A stretch of 64,000 nucleotides of DNA from Metapseudomonas boanensis (GCF_018704125.1 NZ_JAGTIS010000001.1:620001-684000), one strand, 5' to 3'; positions 35,368-45,004 are shown, numbered from the stretch's first letter. Numbers and translations are program-made. The notes: generated by a model from the sequence alone, not told the origin.

Positions 35368-36693
35368 ATGAGTGAAATCGAATACAGCCCCGCAGGGGAA
35401 AAGCTGCAGAAGGTCCTGGCCCGTATGGGGCTGGCCTCGCGCCGCGATATTGAGGCCTGGATCAGCGAAGGCCGTGTCAAGGTCAATGGCGAGGTTGCCA
35501 GCCTGGGCCAACGCGTTGACACCCATGACGCCATCAGCGTCGATGGTCGTCTGCTCAAACGGGAAGAAGCGATTGAGAGCGTTCGCCGCGTACTGATCTA
35601 CAACAAGCCAGATGGTGAAGTCTGCACCCGTGACGATCCGGAGGGCCGCCCCACTGTTTTCGAACGTCTGCCGCGCCTGAAGGCGGGTCGCTGGATCAAC
35701 ATCGGCCGCCTCGACATCAATACGACCGGCCTGCTGCTGTTCACCACTGATGGTGAGTTGGCCAATCGCCTGATGCACCCCTCATATGAAATGGACCGCG
35801 AGTACGCCGTGCGCGTGCGGGGTGAAGTCACTGAAGAAATTCTCGCGAACCTCAAGCAGGGCGTGATGCTGGATGATGGCCCGGCCAAGTTCACCGATAT
35901 CCAGGAAGCACCTGGCGGCGAAGGACTCAATCATTGGTACCACTGCGTGGTGATGGAAGGCCGTAACCGCGAAGTGCGTCGTCTCTGGGAGTCCCAGGGG
36001 CTGGTGGTCAGCCGTCTGAAGCGGGTGCGTTTCGGTCCGGTGTTCATGACCTCCGACCTGACGATGGGGCGCTGGCGCGAGATGAGCCAAGGCGAAGTCG
36101 ACATTCTGAGTGCCGAAGTTGGCCTGAAGCCGGTGGCTTTACCTGCCATGAAGGGCAAGTCCCGCGAAAAGCTGGACCGTCTGCAGCGTAAGTCGGCGAA
36201 GCCGGTTCCTGCCCGCGCACCGCGTCGTGACGACCTCGAGCGCCCGGTCCGCGGGCCGCGCAGCGATTCGAGTGAGCGTCCTGCTCGTAGCCCGCGCAGC
36301 GATTCGAGCGAGCGTCCGGCACGTGGACCACGCAGTGAATCGGGTGAGCGTCCTGCTCGTGGCCCGCACAGTGATTCGAGCGAGCGTCCGGCACGTGGCC
36401 CACGCAGTGAATCAGGTGAGCGTCCAGCCCGTGGGCCGCGGAATGAGTCGAGCGATCGTCCGGCTCGTGCACCCCGTCCGGCCGCTCGCGGTGGTGAAGG
36501 TCGTGGCACGCCGGTGGCTGAGCGTCCTCGCGACGTCAACAAGAAGCGTCCGGGCAAGCCGCAACACGAGCGTCCGGCGGTCGAGTTGGCTGATCGTCCT
36601 GCGCGCAAACCCAAGCCGCAGCGCCCAGAGAACAAGCGCAGCGGCCCGCCGGCTAGCGAGGGGCAGCGTCCTGGTTTTGGCCGCCGCCGCTGA
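35368..36693 (+). CDS. rluB: 23S rRNA pseudouridine(2605) synthase RluB with repeat tail
   Basis: A 441-residue enzyme. An S4 RNA-binding domain (about 11-60, LQKVLARMGLASRRDIEAWI) precedes the pseudouridine synthase domain with catalytic Asp116 in GRLDINTTGLLLFT. The reaction makes pseudouridine 2605 of 23S rRNA. After about residue 265 comes a basic tail: seven 12-residue units of the type ERPARGPRSDSS (residues 291-374), then Lys/Arg/Pro-rich sequence. GGGAGG precedes the ATG. The tail is probably disordered and RNA-binding. Confidence 0.94.
   Translation: MSEIEYSPAGEKLQKVLARMGLASRRDIEAWISEGRVKVNGEVASLGQRVDTHDAISVDGRLLKREEAIESVRRVLIYNKPDGEVCTRDDPEGRPTVFERLPRLKAGRWINIGRLDINTTGLLLFTTDGELANRLMHPSYEMDREYAVRVRGEVTEEILANLKQGVMLDDGPAKFTDIQEAPGGEGLNHWYHCVVMEGRNREVRRLWESQGLVVSRLKRVRFGPVFMTSDLTMGRWREMSQGEVDILSAEVGLKPVALPAMKGKSREKLDRLQRKSAKPVPARAPRRDDLERPVRGPRSDSSERPARSPRSDSSERPARGPRSESGERPARGPHSDSSERPARGPRSESGERPARGPRNESSDRPARAPRPAARGGEGRGTPVAERPRDVNKKRPGKPQHERPAVELADRPARKPKPQRPENKRSGPPASEGQRPGFGRRR
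36238..36489 (+). repeat. 36-bp in-frame tandem repeats in rluB
   Basis: Seven 36-base units encode the ERP-A-RGPRS(D/E)S(S/G) dodecapeptide. Units differ mostly at third positions and in a D/S versus E/G alternation, so the array has been under coding constraint. Copy number is likely to vary between strains. Confidence 0.8.
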
Positions 36694-36707
36694 TCGCTTC
36701 AGCCAGT

Positions 36708-36745
36708 GAATGCACAAGGGGCCCAAGGGGGCCCTTTGTTCATTC
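36708..36745. terminator. Hairpin after rluB, probable terminator
   Basis: An extended inverted repeat pairs GAATG, ACAA and GGGCCC (36708-36724) with GGGCCC, TTTGT and CATTC (36729-36745). The GC core is strong but the downstream T-run is poor. It may serve both rluB and the convergent gene at 36785. Confidence 0.6.
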
Positions 36746-36784
36746 GGGATGTTGTGAGCTGGTGTTTCCAGCGAGGTGCCGAGA

Positions 36785-37657
36785 TCAGCTCAATGCGCTC
36801 AGGTAGCGCACGACATCGGTGGCACCCACCAGGCGTAACCCTTCGCCCAATGCCGTGGCCTCGACATGGTCTTTAGGCAGCATGAGGAACTCGGGGGCAC
36901 CGACATTGCGCAGGAGCTTCAGGCGGGAATAGGGAATGCCGGTGTCCAGCAGAAGTCCCATGAAGGCCGGATCGCTCCAGGCTTGCGTGGGCATTGCCAG
37001 CACGTGGTAGCGCATATCCAGCTGCGCCAGTCCTTCCGGCCTGAGCTGGTAATGGGTCACCTCGGCGGGCAGCGTGGTTTCCAGTTGGCGCAGTCGCGCA
37101 TAGGAGATGGCAGCAGCAAATGCCTCGGTGTGTTGCTCGCCGCACCAGAACATTCGGCTGCCGTGCCAGCTGGCCCGATAGAGGTTGATGGGGTCGCCGG
37201 CGAGGAATCTCGGCAATGGCAGGCTAATGGCCTTGATGAAGTCCTTGTAGCTGATGATTTTGACGGACCGGATGTGCAGGCTGGCCAGGTAATCCTCGAA
37301 GCTGGGCGTCGGGGGCAGCTCCACATTGCCATTGTTCAGCCCGTCGACCTGGCGCAGGTCAATGCTGGGCAGCTGATGCTGTTTCCGTTCCACCAGGCGA
37401 ATCAAAACAGCGTGAGCGTCAGCCTTGTGCTCCTGAACGGGGCCAGACAGTGCTCCTCGTGGCAGTTCGACCAGCCGCTGCAGGGGTGGGCCGGCCTGCC
37501 ACCAGATGCTGGGCTCGATTTTGGGTAGGGGCGCAAACGGAAGTCGGAGCTGGCAGGCTTTTTCGAAGATCCGCCGCGGCGCCTGATTGCCAAGGCCAAA
37601 ACGCTGGGCCAATGCAGCCAAGCGGGCGGTCAGCGTATTGGGCAGCAGCATGCTCAT
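36785..37657 (-). CDS. Conserved hypothetical protein, possibly DUF6685 family
   Basis: A 290-residue soluble protein I cannot place firmly. Distinctive segments are ISLPLPRFLAGDPINLYRAS, GSRMFWCGEQHTEAFAAAIS and PYSRLKLLRNVGAPEFLMLP. There is no signal peptide, membrane helix or familiar catalytic motif. It recalls the DUF6685 group known from pseudomonads, from memory and unverified. Codon use and a gene-free opposite strand support it being real. The start may be the first or third codon. Confidence 0.7.
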   Translation of the reverse strand: MSMLLPNTLTARLAALAQRFGLGNQAPRRIFEKACQLRLPFAPLPKIEPSIWWQAGPPLQRLVELPRGALSGPVQEHKADAHAVLIRLVERKQHQLPSIDLRQVDGLNNGNVELPPTPSFEDYLASLHIRSVKIISYKDFIKAISLPLPRFLAGDPINLYRASWHGSRMFWCGEQHTEAFAAAISYARLRQLETTLPAEVTHYQLRPEGLAQLDMRYHVLAMPTQAWSDPAFMGLLLDTGIPYSRLKLLRNVGAPEFLMLPKDHVEATALGEGLRLVGATDVVRYLSALS

Positions 37658-37807
37658 GGCCTGTTGGATACTCCCGGGTCACGACTGGCAGTGTGGCAGA
37701 AGGTTGTTGCCGTCGCACAATCAACCGTGGCCAATTCCGCTTGGCGGAAGCCGGGTGTATACAAACGGTTTGGCATAATCATCGTGGTCATTTTCGAGGA
37801 TGCCTCC

Positions 37808-38029
37808 GTGCCCAGTCTCGTGCTGGATATTTCCCTGTCTGCCGAAGCGTTCCTGGCAGTCTACCAAGGTCGTGCAAATCGCATATTACTGAAAAGCCGA
37901 AATGGTCGCAGGGTGAGCCTGCCGGTCCATCACCTGCGGCCCTATATTGGCCATCAGGGCGTATGCGGTTGCTTCCAGTTGGAGTTCAGTGGAGATGGCT
38001 GCCTGTTGAGTCTGCATCGCCTCGCGTGA
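37808..38029 (+). CDS. DUF2835 family protein
   Basis: A 73-residue protein read from a GTG at 37808: PSLVLDISLSAEAFLAVYQG, ANRILLKSRNGRRVSLPVHH and a C-terminal FQLEFSGDGCLLSLHRL. This beta-rich pattern matches DUF2835, found next to pyrD in many gammaproteobacteria. Function is unknown. Longer in-frame starts exist but only the GTG matches the family N-terminus. Confidence 0.78.
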   Translation: MPSLVLDISLSAEAFLAVYQGRANRILLKSRNGRRVSLPVHHLRPYIGHQGVCGCFQLEFSGDGCLLSLHRLA

Positions 38030-38082
38030 TGGGGGTTGCGCAGCTATAATCGCCGGCCCACATCGCCGATCGATATCCGACC

Positions 38083-39108
38083 ATGTACTCCCTGGCCCGC
38101 GAACTGCTGTTCTCGCTCTCTCCTGAAACCTCCCATGAACTGTCCATCGACCTGATTGGTGCGGGTGGTCGCCTGGGCCTCAATCGCCTGCTGACCAAGG
38201 CACCGGCCAGTTTACCGGTCAAGGTAATGGGGCTTGAGTTCCCTAATCCGGTGGGACTTGCGGCTGGCCTGGACAAGAACGGTGATGCCATCGACGGCTT
38301 CGCCCAATTGGGTTTTGGCTTCATCGAAATCGGCACCGTGACACCGCGCCCGCAGCCGGGTAATCCGAAGCCGCGGCTGTTCCGGCTGCCGGAAGCCGAG
38401 GCCATCATCAACCGTATGGGCTTCAACAACCACGGCGTCGACCACTTGCTTGCCCGTGTGCGCGCGGCAAAGTACAAGGGCGTGCTGGGTATCAACATCG
38501 GTAAGAACTTCGACACCCCGGTCGAGCGCGCCGTGGATGATTACCTGGCCTGCCTGGACAAGGTTTACGCCCATGCCAGCTATGTCACGGTGAACGTCAG
38601 TTCGCCCAACACCCCAGGCTTGCGCAGCCTGCAGTTTGGCGACTCGCTCAAGCAGTTGCTCGAGGCCCTTCGGGCCCGTCAGGAAAGCCTGGTCAAGGTG
38701 CATGGCAAGTACGTACCGCTGGCAATCAAGATCGCTCCTGACATGAGTGATGCAGAAACTGCCCTGGTCGCGCAGGCCTTGTTGGAGTCCGGCATGGACG
38801 CAGTCATCGCCACCAACACCACCCTCGGCCGCGAAGGTGTGGAAGGGTTGCCGCACGGGGACGAAGCTGGCGGTCTGTCAGGAGCACCCGTGCGGGAGAA
38901 GAGCACGCACACGGTCAAGGTGCTGGCGGACGAGTTGGGTGGGCGCCTGCCGATCATTGCCGTTGGTGGGATCACCGAGGGCCGCCATGCCGCAGAGAAA
39001 ATTGCGGCTGGGGCCAGCCTGGTGCAGATCTACTCGGGTTTCATCTACAAGGGCCCGGCGCTGATTCGCGAGTCCGTGGATGCGATTGCCGCGTTGCCGA
39101 AGAGTTGA
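38083..39108 (+). CDS. pyrD: Dihydroorotate dehydrogenase (quinone), class 2
   Basis: A 341-residue FMN enzyme that oxidises dihydroorotate to orotate with ubiquinone in pyrimidine synthesis. The N-terminal helix [20 protein letters not shown] is the membrane-associating class 2 extension. FMN and substrate motifs are [20 protein letters not shown] and [10 protein letters not shown], where the catalytic base serine (Ser173/174) lies, and KIAPDMSD. The length is typical. Confidence 0.96.
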   Translation: MYSLARELLFSLSPETSHELSIDLIGAGGRLGLNRLLTKAPASLPVKVMGLEFPNPVGLAAGLDKNGDAIDGFAQLGFGFIEIGTVTPRPQPGNPKPRLFRLPEAEAIINRMGFNNHGVDHLLARVRAAKYKGVLGINIGKNFDTPVERAVDDYLACLDKVYAHASYVTVNVSSPNTPGLRSLQFGDSLKQLLEALRARQESLVKVHGKYVPLAIKIAPDMSDAETALVAQALLESGMDAVIATNTTLGREGVEGLPHGDEAGGLSGAPVREKSTHTVKVLADELGGRLPIIAVGGITEGRHAAEKIAAGASLVQIYSGFIYKGPALIRESVDAIAALPKS

Positions 39109-39111
39109 GGG

Positions 39112-39141
39112 AAATAAAAAGGGCTCCCTTGAAGGGAGCCC
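39112..39141 (-). terminator. Rho-independent terminator for rmf
   Basis: A near-perfect stem GGGCTCCCT / AGGGAGCCC (39121-39141) is followed, reading leftward, by TTTTTATTT. It terminates the minus-strand rmf transcript and may also stop pyrD transcription. Confidence 0.85.
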
Positions 39142-39200
39142 CTGGGCTTGCGCCCGCCGCCCGGATGGGGCGTGCTTGATGAAGTCGGTGTGATCCTGGG

Positions 39201-39416
39201 TCAGCCGACGGCGTGGAGTTCGTTGAGGCGGTGAATACCGGCGGTGCCGGTCAAGCCATCCCAGTTATCGCCACGGCCTTCTCGCCAGCCGTTGATCCAG
39301 GCTTGCCGTGTGGTGGGATGGGTGAAAGGACAAAGGTCGCGGGATTTGCCATTGATGCCGTGCTGATAGCCGCGCAAGAATGCTCGCTCCATCGGATCAC
39401 GCTTAAGTCTTCTCAT
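39201..39416 (-). CDS. rmf: Ribosome modulation factor Rmf
   Basis: A 71-residue basic protein: RRLKRDPMERAFLRGYQHGI, GKSRDLCPFTHPTTRQAWI and NGWREGRGDNW are the Rmf core. Rmf pairs 70S ribosomes into inactive 100S dimers in stationary phase. The C-terminal extension (about 15 residues beyond the E. coli protein) is normal for Pseudomonas. It has its own terminator and is convergent with pyrD. Confidence 0.95.
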   Translation of the reverse strand: MRRLKRDPMERAFLRGYQHGINGKSRDLCPFTHPTTRQAWINGWREGRGDNWDGLTGTAGIHRLNELHAVG

Positions 39417-39844
39417 AGGGTGTAGCCCTCATTTGTTGACTGTTATGTCCCAATGGCCCCAGGTGGGACCTGGCAGAAATCCTCTGCCTTCAGATGCCCG
39501 TTGCCGGCGTGACGGGTCTCCCGCCGTCACCCTTGCGGCGACGGCATAGACTGATTTCTAACGAATGCACCCAGGCCTGTGAATGATCAATTTGTCATAA
39601 GGGCGTAACCGAAATAGGGTTACGGCCATAAGCTGTAGGAAGGATTTTTCGCTCCTTCCTGGCCAAAGCCGCGGGTTACGTGGGCTGGCTGAATGCGTGC
39701 TGTCGATCTGCTAGTTCGCCAGCGAAGCGAGATTAGGAATTTTCATTTCCGACGAAGGGCCATTCTGCGGCCATACGTCACACTATTTTTCACCGCACAG
39801 TCCTGTTTCTGTGCCGCTGATCGCCCGAGGTTCTGGAAACGCCC
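39417..39844. other. 428-bp non-coding region between rmf and rlmKL with palindromes
   Basis: No gene is seen. Two perfect inverted repeats stand out: CGTAACC (39604-39610) with GGTTACG (39618-39624), and AGGAAGGA (39637-39644) with TCCTTCCT (39653-39660), the latter flanked by GGCCA/TGGCC. GGGTTACG appears again near 39673. The region should hold the divergent rmf and rlmKL promoters. Confidence 0.55.
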
Positions 39845-42031
39845 ATGTCGGACCAATACGAACTTTTTCTCACTTGCCCGAAAAGCCTTGAAGGACTTCT
39901 GGCCGAAGAGGCCACTCGCCTGGGATTACAGGATGTCCGTGAGCAGGTGGCTGCAGTGCGGGGGCAGGGCGACCTGGAAACCGCCTATCGTTTGTGCTTG
40001 TGGTCCCGGTTGGCAAACCGCGTCCTGCTGGTGCTCAAGCGCTTCAAGCTGGAGAACGCCGAGGAGCTGTACCAAGGTGTCCACGATGTGGACTGGGAAG
40101 AGCATCTGGACCCAGCCGGCAGCCTCGCGGTGGAATTCAGCGGGCACGGCTCAGGCATCGACAACACACATTTCGGTGCCCTCAAGGTGAAGGATGCCAT
40201 CGTCGATCGGTTGCGGACGGCTGAAGGCATTCGTCCGAAGGTCGACAAGGTGAATCCCGACCTGCGCGTGCACTTGCGCCTCGAGCGGGGGGAGGCGATT
40301 CTTTCCCTCGACCTGTCCGGCCACAGCCTGCATCAGCGAGGCTACCGACTGCAGCAGGGCGCCGCACCGCTGAAGGAGAACCTCGCAGCGGCGATCCTGC
40401 TGCGCGCGGGCTGGCCACGTATTGCCGCCGAGGGCGGTGCGCTGGCCGATCCGATGTGCGGTGTCGGCACGTTCCTGGTCGAAGCAGCCATGATGGCTGC
40501 CGATATCGCACCAAACCTCAAGCGCGAACGTTGGGGCTTCTCAGCCTGGCTGGGCCATGTTCCGGCGATCTGGAAGAAACTGGCCGAAGAGGCCGAAGCC
40601 CGCGCTGAAACGGGACTCAGCCAGCCGCCGCTTTGGATTCGTGGTTACGAAGCCGATCCTCGGCTGATCCAGCCTGCGCGCAACAACATCGAGAGAGCCG
40701 GGCTGGGCGAGTGGGTGAAAATCTATCAGGGCGAGCTCGCAACCTTCGAGCCACGCCCGGATCGTAGCCAGAAGGGCCTGGTGATCAGCAACCCGCCTTA
40801 TGGCGAGCGCCTGGGTGATGAGGCCAGCCTTCTCTACCTCTACCAGAACCTTGGTGAGCGCCTGCGTCAGGCGTGCCTGGGCTGGGAAGCTGCGGTGTTC
40901 ACCGGCGCGCCCGAGCTTGGCAAACGTATGGGGATTCGCAGCCACAAGCAGTACGCGTTCTGGAACGGCGCACTGCCCTGCAAGCTGTTGCTGCTCAAGG
41001 TACTGCCCGAGCAGTTCGTGACCGGTGCCCGCCGCGCCGATGGCGCCAGCTCCAGCGATAGCAGCGTGTCCACGCAAAGCGAGCCGGCCCGCCTCAGTGA
41101 GGGTGGCCAGATGTTTGCCAACCGATTGCAGAAGAACCTGAAGCAGTTGGGCAAGTGGGCCAAGCGTGAGGGCATCGACTGCTACCGGTTGTATGACGCA
41201 GATATGCCGGAATATGCACTCGCTGTAGATCTCTATGGAGATTGGGTGCATGTCCAAGAGTACGCACCGCCACGCTCCATCGATCCGGAGAAGGCCCAGG
41301 GGCGTCTGCTCGATGCCCTGGCGGCAATCCCCCAGGCACTCGGCATTGATCCTTCGCGGGTGGTGGTCAAACGCCGCGAACGTCAGACCGGTACCCGGCA
41401 GTACGAACGCCAAGGCAGTGAAGGGCGCTTCATGGAGGTCAGTGAGGGCGGCGTGAAGCTGCTCGTGAACCTCACGGATTACCTGGATACCGGGCTGTTC
41501 CTCGACCATCGGCCGATGCGCCTGCGCATCCAGCGGGAGTCTTCCGGCAAGCGCTTCCTCAATCTGTTCTGCTACACCGCCACGGCGAGCGTCCATGCTG
41601 CCAAAGGGGGGGCGCGCAGCACGACCAGTGTCGACCTGTCGAAAACCTACCTGGATTGGGCCCGTCGTAACCTGGCGTTGAATGGTTTCTCCGACAAGCA
41701 CAAGCTGCAACAGGGCGACGTCATGGCCTGGCTGACCGAGGACCGTGGCGAGTACGACCTGATCTTCATCGATCCGCCGACCTTCTCGAACTCCAAGCGG
41801 ATGGAGGGCGTGTTCGACGTTCAGCGTGACCACGTCCAATTGCTCGATCTTGCGATGGCACGCCTGGCGCCCGGCGGCGTGTTGTACTTCTCCAACAACT
41901 TCCGCAAGTTCCAGTTAGACGAGGGCTTGTCCTTGCGTTATTCGGTAACCGACATCAGTGCCCAGACGCTCGATGCGGACTTCGCCCGCAACGCAAAGAT
42001 CCACCGGGCGTGGCGCTTTACAACGCGCTGA
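39845..42031 (+). CDS. rlmL: Bifunctional 23S rRNA methyltransferase RlmKL
   Basis: A 728-residue fusion. The N-terminal THUMP domain (about 45-155) and first methyltransferase with NPPYGERLG at about residue 316 make m2G2445. The C-terminal Rossmann domain from about residue 560 (FLNLFCYTATASVHAAKGGA, FIDPPTFSNSKRM) makes m7G2069. Lengths and the fused order equal the E. coli protein. No defect is visible. Confidence 0.95.
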   Translation: MSDQYELFLTCPKSLEGLLAEEATRLGLQDVREQVAAVRGQGDLETAYRLCLWSRLANRVLLVLKRFKLENAEELYQGVHDVDWEEHLDPAGSLAVEFSGHGSGIDNTHFGALKVKDAIVDRLRTAEGIRPKVDKVNPDLRVHLRLERGEAILSLDLSGHSLHQRGYRLQQGAAPLKENLAAAILLRAGWPRIAAEGGALADPMCGVGTFLVEAAMMAADIAPNLKRERWGFSAWLGHVPAIWKKLAEEAEARAETGLSQPPLWIRGYEADPRLIQPARNNIERAGLGEWVKIYQGELATFEPRPDRSQKGLVISNPPYGERLGDEASLLYLYQNLGERLRQACLGWEAAVFTGAPELGKRMGIRSHKQYAFWNGALPCKLLLLKVLPEQFVTGARRADGASSSDSSVSTQSEPARLSEGGQMFANRLQKNLKQLGKWAKREGIDCYRLYDADMPEYALAVDLYGDWVHVQEYAPPRSIDPEKAQGRLLDALAAIPQALGIDPSRVVVKRRERQTGTRQYERQGSEGRFMEVSEGGVKLLVNLTDYLDTGLFLDHRPMRLRIQRESSGKRFLNLFCYTATASVHAAKGGARSTTSVDLSKTYLDWARRNLALNGFSDKHKLQQGDVMAWLTEDRGEYDLIFIDPPTFSNSKRMEGVFDVQRDHVQLLDLAMARLAPGGVLYFSNNFRKFQLDEGLSLRYSVTDISAQTLDADFARNAKIHRAWRFTTR

Positions 42032-42080
42032 CAGCGGTACTCGGATGACCGCTCGGTCCGGTCGTCCGGCAACTGGGTGG

Positions 42081-42104
42081 CAGCGGTGTTACGCCGCTGT
42101 TTCT
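42081..42104 (+). terminator. Probable terminator after rlmKL
   Basis: CAGCGG (42081-42086) pairs with CCGCTG (42094-42099), followed by TTTCT. The stem is short, so confidence is moderate. Confidence 0.5.
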
Positions 42105-42176
42105 CCTAGGCAAAGTGCCACCACCTAGCTATGTTGATGCTCACAGGGACGGTCTTTCCACCCCCAGATCCGAGAA

Positions 42177-44963
42177 GTGAGCATGCGGTTGCTTGCGAAG
42201 GAAATACTGAACCTGTCGGCACGTTTTTCCGGCCGCCCGCTGGCATGGCTGGCGTGCCTGCTGGCCGTGCTGGGGGGGCTGGGCCTGACCTTGCTGGTCA
42301 GCGAGGCGGTCAGACGTTCCGAGGCGACGCAGTTACGCGAGCGCTTCACGCTTGCTGCCAGCGAACGCATCAGCCGCATCGAGGAGCGCCTGGACGGCCA
42401 GCTCTCAGAGCTCAATGCCGTACAACGCTTCTTCAGTAACGCCCGCGATGTGAAACGCGACGAATTCCAGAGCTTTGTCGGGCCAATGCTGGGCGACACC
42501 CTGGCGTATTCCTGGGTGCCACGAATCATCCACGCCGAGCGGGCTCGCTTCGAGCTGATGGCGCGTGCCGAGGGGCTCACCGACTTCAGCATTCGTGATG
42601 TCGATAGCCGAGGTGACCTGGGTGTCAGCCCTCAGCGGGCGGAGTACTTCCCGGTTTATTTCAGTGTGTCGACGCGCATCGGCAAGCCGCCGCTGGGCAT
42701 GGACCTGTACTCCATTCCTGCCCGGCGCGGCGTGTTGCAGAAGGCTCGGCAAAGTCGCAGCACTGCCGTCAGTGAGCGGGTTCAGGTGTTCGGTGTGCAG
42801 GATCAAGAGGCAAACGGCCTTGTCCTGGTAGCCCCGGTCTTCTATCCCCCGGCGGACTCCGAGAGCAATTTGCGTGGCTACGTGGTCGCCGTGCTAAGCC
42901 TGCGCCTTGAGATGGAGGCCGAGATCGCCCCGAGCAGCCTGGAAAGGCTGGTGATGCGAGTGAGTGACGTCAGCCGCGATGCTGGCGAGCAATGGCTGTA
43001 CTCGAGCGGAACGGCTGCGCAGAGCGGGTTACGGGAGTATCGGGTGATTGCCTTTGCTGACCGGAAGTACCTGCTGGAGGTTATGCCAAGTCAATCCTTC
43101 CTGGATTCGAGCCCTTTTTCGACCGCGCGCCTGGTCGCGTTCAGTGGGTTGGCCTTCAGCCTGTTACTGGCCGGATATCTGTTCCTGCTCATCAACCAGC
43201 GGCAGCGTGCACTGCTGGAAGTTGCCGAACGAACCCATGCATTGCGTGAGCGTGAGCAGGAGTTGCAACTCAGCGAGGAGCGCTGGGGCTTCGCCCTGGA
43301 TGGCGCGGGCCATGGTGTCTGGGATTGGGATACCCGGGCCGGGAGGGTTTTCTACTCGCGTGCCTGGAAGTCGATGCTGGGCTATGGCGAAGAAGACATT
43401 GACGATACGCTCGATGCGCGGACGCGCCTGATCCACCCACAGGACCAGCCCCAGGCGCGGTTGGAGTTGGAGCGACATCTGCGGGGGGCTTGCAGCGTCT
43501 ACCAGAGTCAGCACCGGATGCGGCACAGGGATGGTCACTGGGTCTGGGTGCTCGATCGTGGCAAAGTCATGGAGTGGGGCAACGATGGCGCTCCGCGCCG
43601 GATGATTGGTACCCAGACCGATATCAGCTCCAGCAAGGCGGTGGAGTTGCAACTGGCGGTGGCCAATGGTCAGCTGCGCGGCCTGCTCAACGCTGCGACC
43701 CAGGTGGCGATCATCGCAACTGATCTCAATGGCAACGTGCTCCAGTTCAATGTCGGTGCCGAGCGCATGTTCGGCTATTTGGCGTTGGAGATGCTGGGCA
43801 AGAACCCTGAACACTTGCATCTGGCCGCCGAAGTCGAGCAACGTTGCCGGGAACTGGGGCGACGCTTGGGCAAGCCCGTCGATAGCATGCTCGACTTTGT
43901 GGCAGCGGTGACAGCCGAAGACCGATATGACGAGCGCGAGTGGACATTTCTGCGGCGTGATGGGAGCGAGCTGACCGCCAGCCTGATCCTGACGGGCGTG
44001 CGGGATGAGCGAAACGAGCGTGTGGGTTACCTTGGCATTGCCATCGATGTGACGGAGCGCAAGCGCGTCCAGCAGGCGCTGGAGGCTCGTGACCGGTTGC
44101 TGGAGAAGCTCAGTGCGCGTGTACCGGGCGTTCTCTATCAGTGCCGGATGAAGGCGGATGGCTCGGCCTGCTTCCCTTACACCAGTGCGGGAATCCGGGA
44201 AGTATTCGAAGTCGAGCCGGAGGATGTGCGCAATGATGCGCGGCGCTTGATGGAGCGCATCCACCCGGACGATAACGAGCGGGTTCAGGAGTCGATCCGC
44301 CGCTCTGCCAATGACCTGACCCCATGGCGCGAGGATTTCCGTGTCTTGTTGCCACGTCAGGGGATGCGCTGGTTGCGGGGAGAGTCGGTGCCCGAGCGCA
44401 ACGATGACGGCACGACACTCTGGCATGGCTATCTCACCGACATCACCGGTCTGAAGCTGGTCGAGCAGGAACTGCGGGCACTGTCGGTGACCGACGCCTT
44501 GACTGGCGTCTACAACCGGCGTTACTTCCAGGAGCGTCTGGATACAGAGATCGCACGCGCTCAGCGTCGTGAGGGGCCGTTGGCGCTGGTGATGCTGGAT
44601 GTCGACCACTTCAAGCAAGTGAACGACCGCTTCGGACATGAAGTGGGGGATCGGGTACTGAAGGTGATTTGCCAGAGGATTGGTGAGCGTCTGCGACGTA
44701 TCGACGTGTTATGCCGCTTTGGCGGAGAAGAGTTCGTGGTGCTTTGCCCGGATACCAACGCCGAGCAGGCAGCGTCATTGGCACAGGCGTTGTGGCAGAC
44801 GCTGGAGCGGGAGGAGGTAGCAGGCGTCGGTCGGGTCACCGCCAGCTTCGGCTGTGCCAGTTGGCGTGAGGGGGAGGGCGCCAATGCCCTGTTGCGACGG
44901 GTGGATTCAGCCGTCTATGCGGCCAAGAAGGCCGGGCGCAATACGATCCGCATTGCCGAGTGA
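42177..44963 (+). CDS. CHASE-PAS-GGDEF diguanylate cyclase
   Basis: A 928-residue membrane sensor. TM1 lies at about 20-43, a periplasmic CHASE domain at about 80-270, and TM2 at about 318-338. PAS/PAC domains follow (about 365-480, 495-615 and 635-750), then GGDEF (about 765-928). The active site is GGEEF at 849-853 in a full catalytic frame with LDVDHFKQVNDRFGH. The product-inhibition I-site RRID sits five residues before it (840-843). No EAL follows, so it should only make c-di-GMP. The extracellular signal for CHASE is unknown. Confidence 0.9.
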   Translation: MSMRLLAKEILNLSARFSGRPLAWLACLLAVLGGLGLTLLVSEAVRRSEATQLRERFTLAASERISRIEERLDGQLSELNAVQRFFSNARDVKRDEFQSFVGPMLGDTLAYSWVPRIIHAERARFELMARAEGLTDFSIRDVDSRGDLGVSPQRAEYFPVYFSVSTRIGKPPLGMDLYSIPARRGVLQKARQSRSTAVSERVQVFGVQDQEANGLVLVAPVFYPPADSESNLRGYVVAVLSLRLEMEAEIAPSSLERLVMRVSDVSRDAGEQWLYSSGTAAQSGLREYRVIAFADRKYLLEVMPSQSFLDSSPFSTARLVAFSGLAFSLLLAGYLFLLINQRQRALLEVAERTHALREREQELQLSEERWGFALDGAGHGVWDWDTRAGRVFYSRAWKSMLGYGEEDIDDTLDARTRLIHPQDQPQARLELERHLRGACSVYQSQHRMRHRDGHWVWVLDRGKVMEWGNDGAPRRMIGTQTDISSSKAVELQLAVANGQLRGLLNAATQVAIIATDLNGNVLQFNVGAERMFGYLALEMLGKNPEHLHLAAEVEQRCRELGRRLGKPVDSMLDFVAAVTAEDRYDEREWTFLRRDGSELTASLILTGVRDERNERVGYLGIAIDVTERKRVQQALEARDRLLEKLSARVPGVLYQCRMKADGSACFPYTSAGIREVFEVEPEDVRNDARRLMERIHPDDNERVQESIRRSANDLTPWREDFRVLLPRQGMRWLRGESVPERNDDGTTLWHGYLTDITGLKLVEQELRALSVTDALTGVYNRRYFQERLDTEIARAQRREGPLALVMLDVDHFKQVNDRFGHEVGDRVLKVICQRIGERLRRIDVLCRFGGEEFVVLCPDTNAEQAASLAQALWQTLEREEVAGVGRVTASFGCASWREGEGANALLRRVDSAVYAAKKAGRNTIRIAE

Positions 44964-45004
44964 TGCAGCGGTCGCTCGGTGGTCTCCAAGCAACCGCAGA
45001 GCCA

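Noticed and set aside
36238-36489. CRISPR-like array from regular 36-bp spacing
   Set aside because: The units are contiguous, in frame and coding inside rluB, with no spacers between them.
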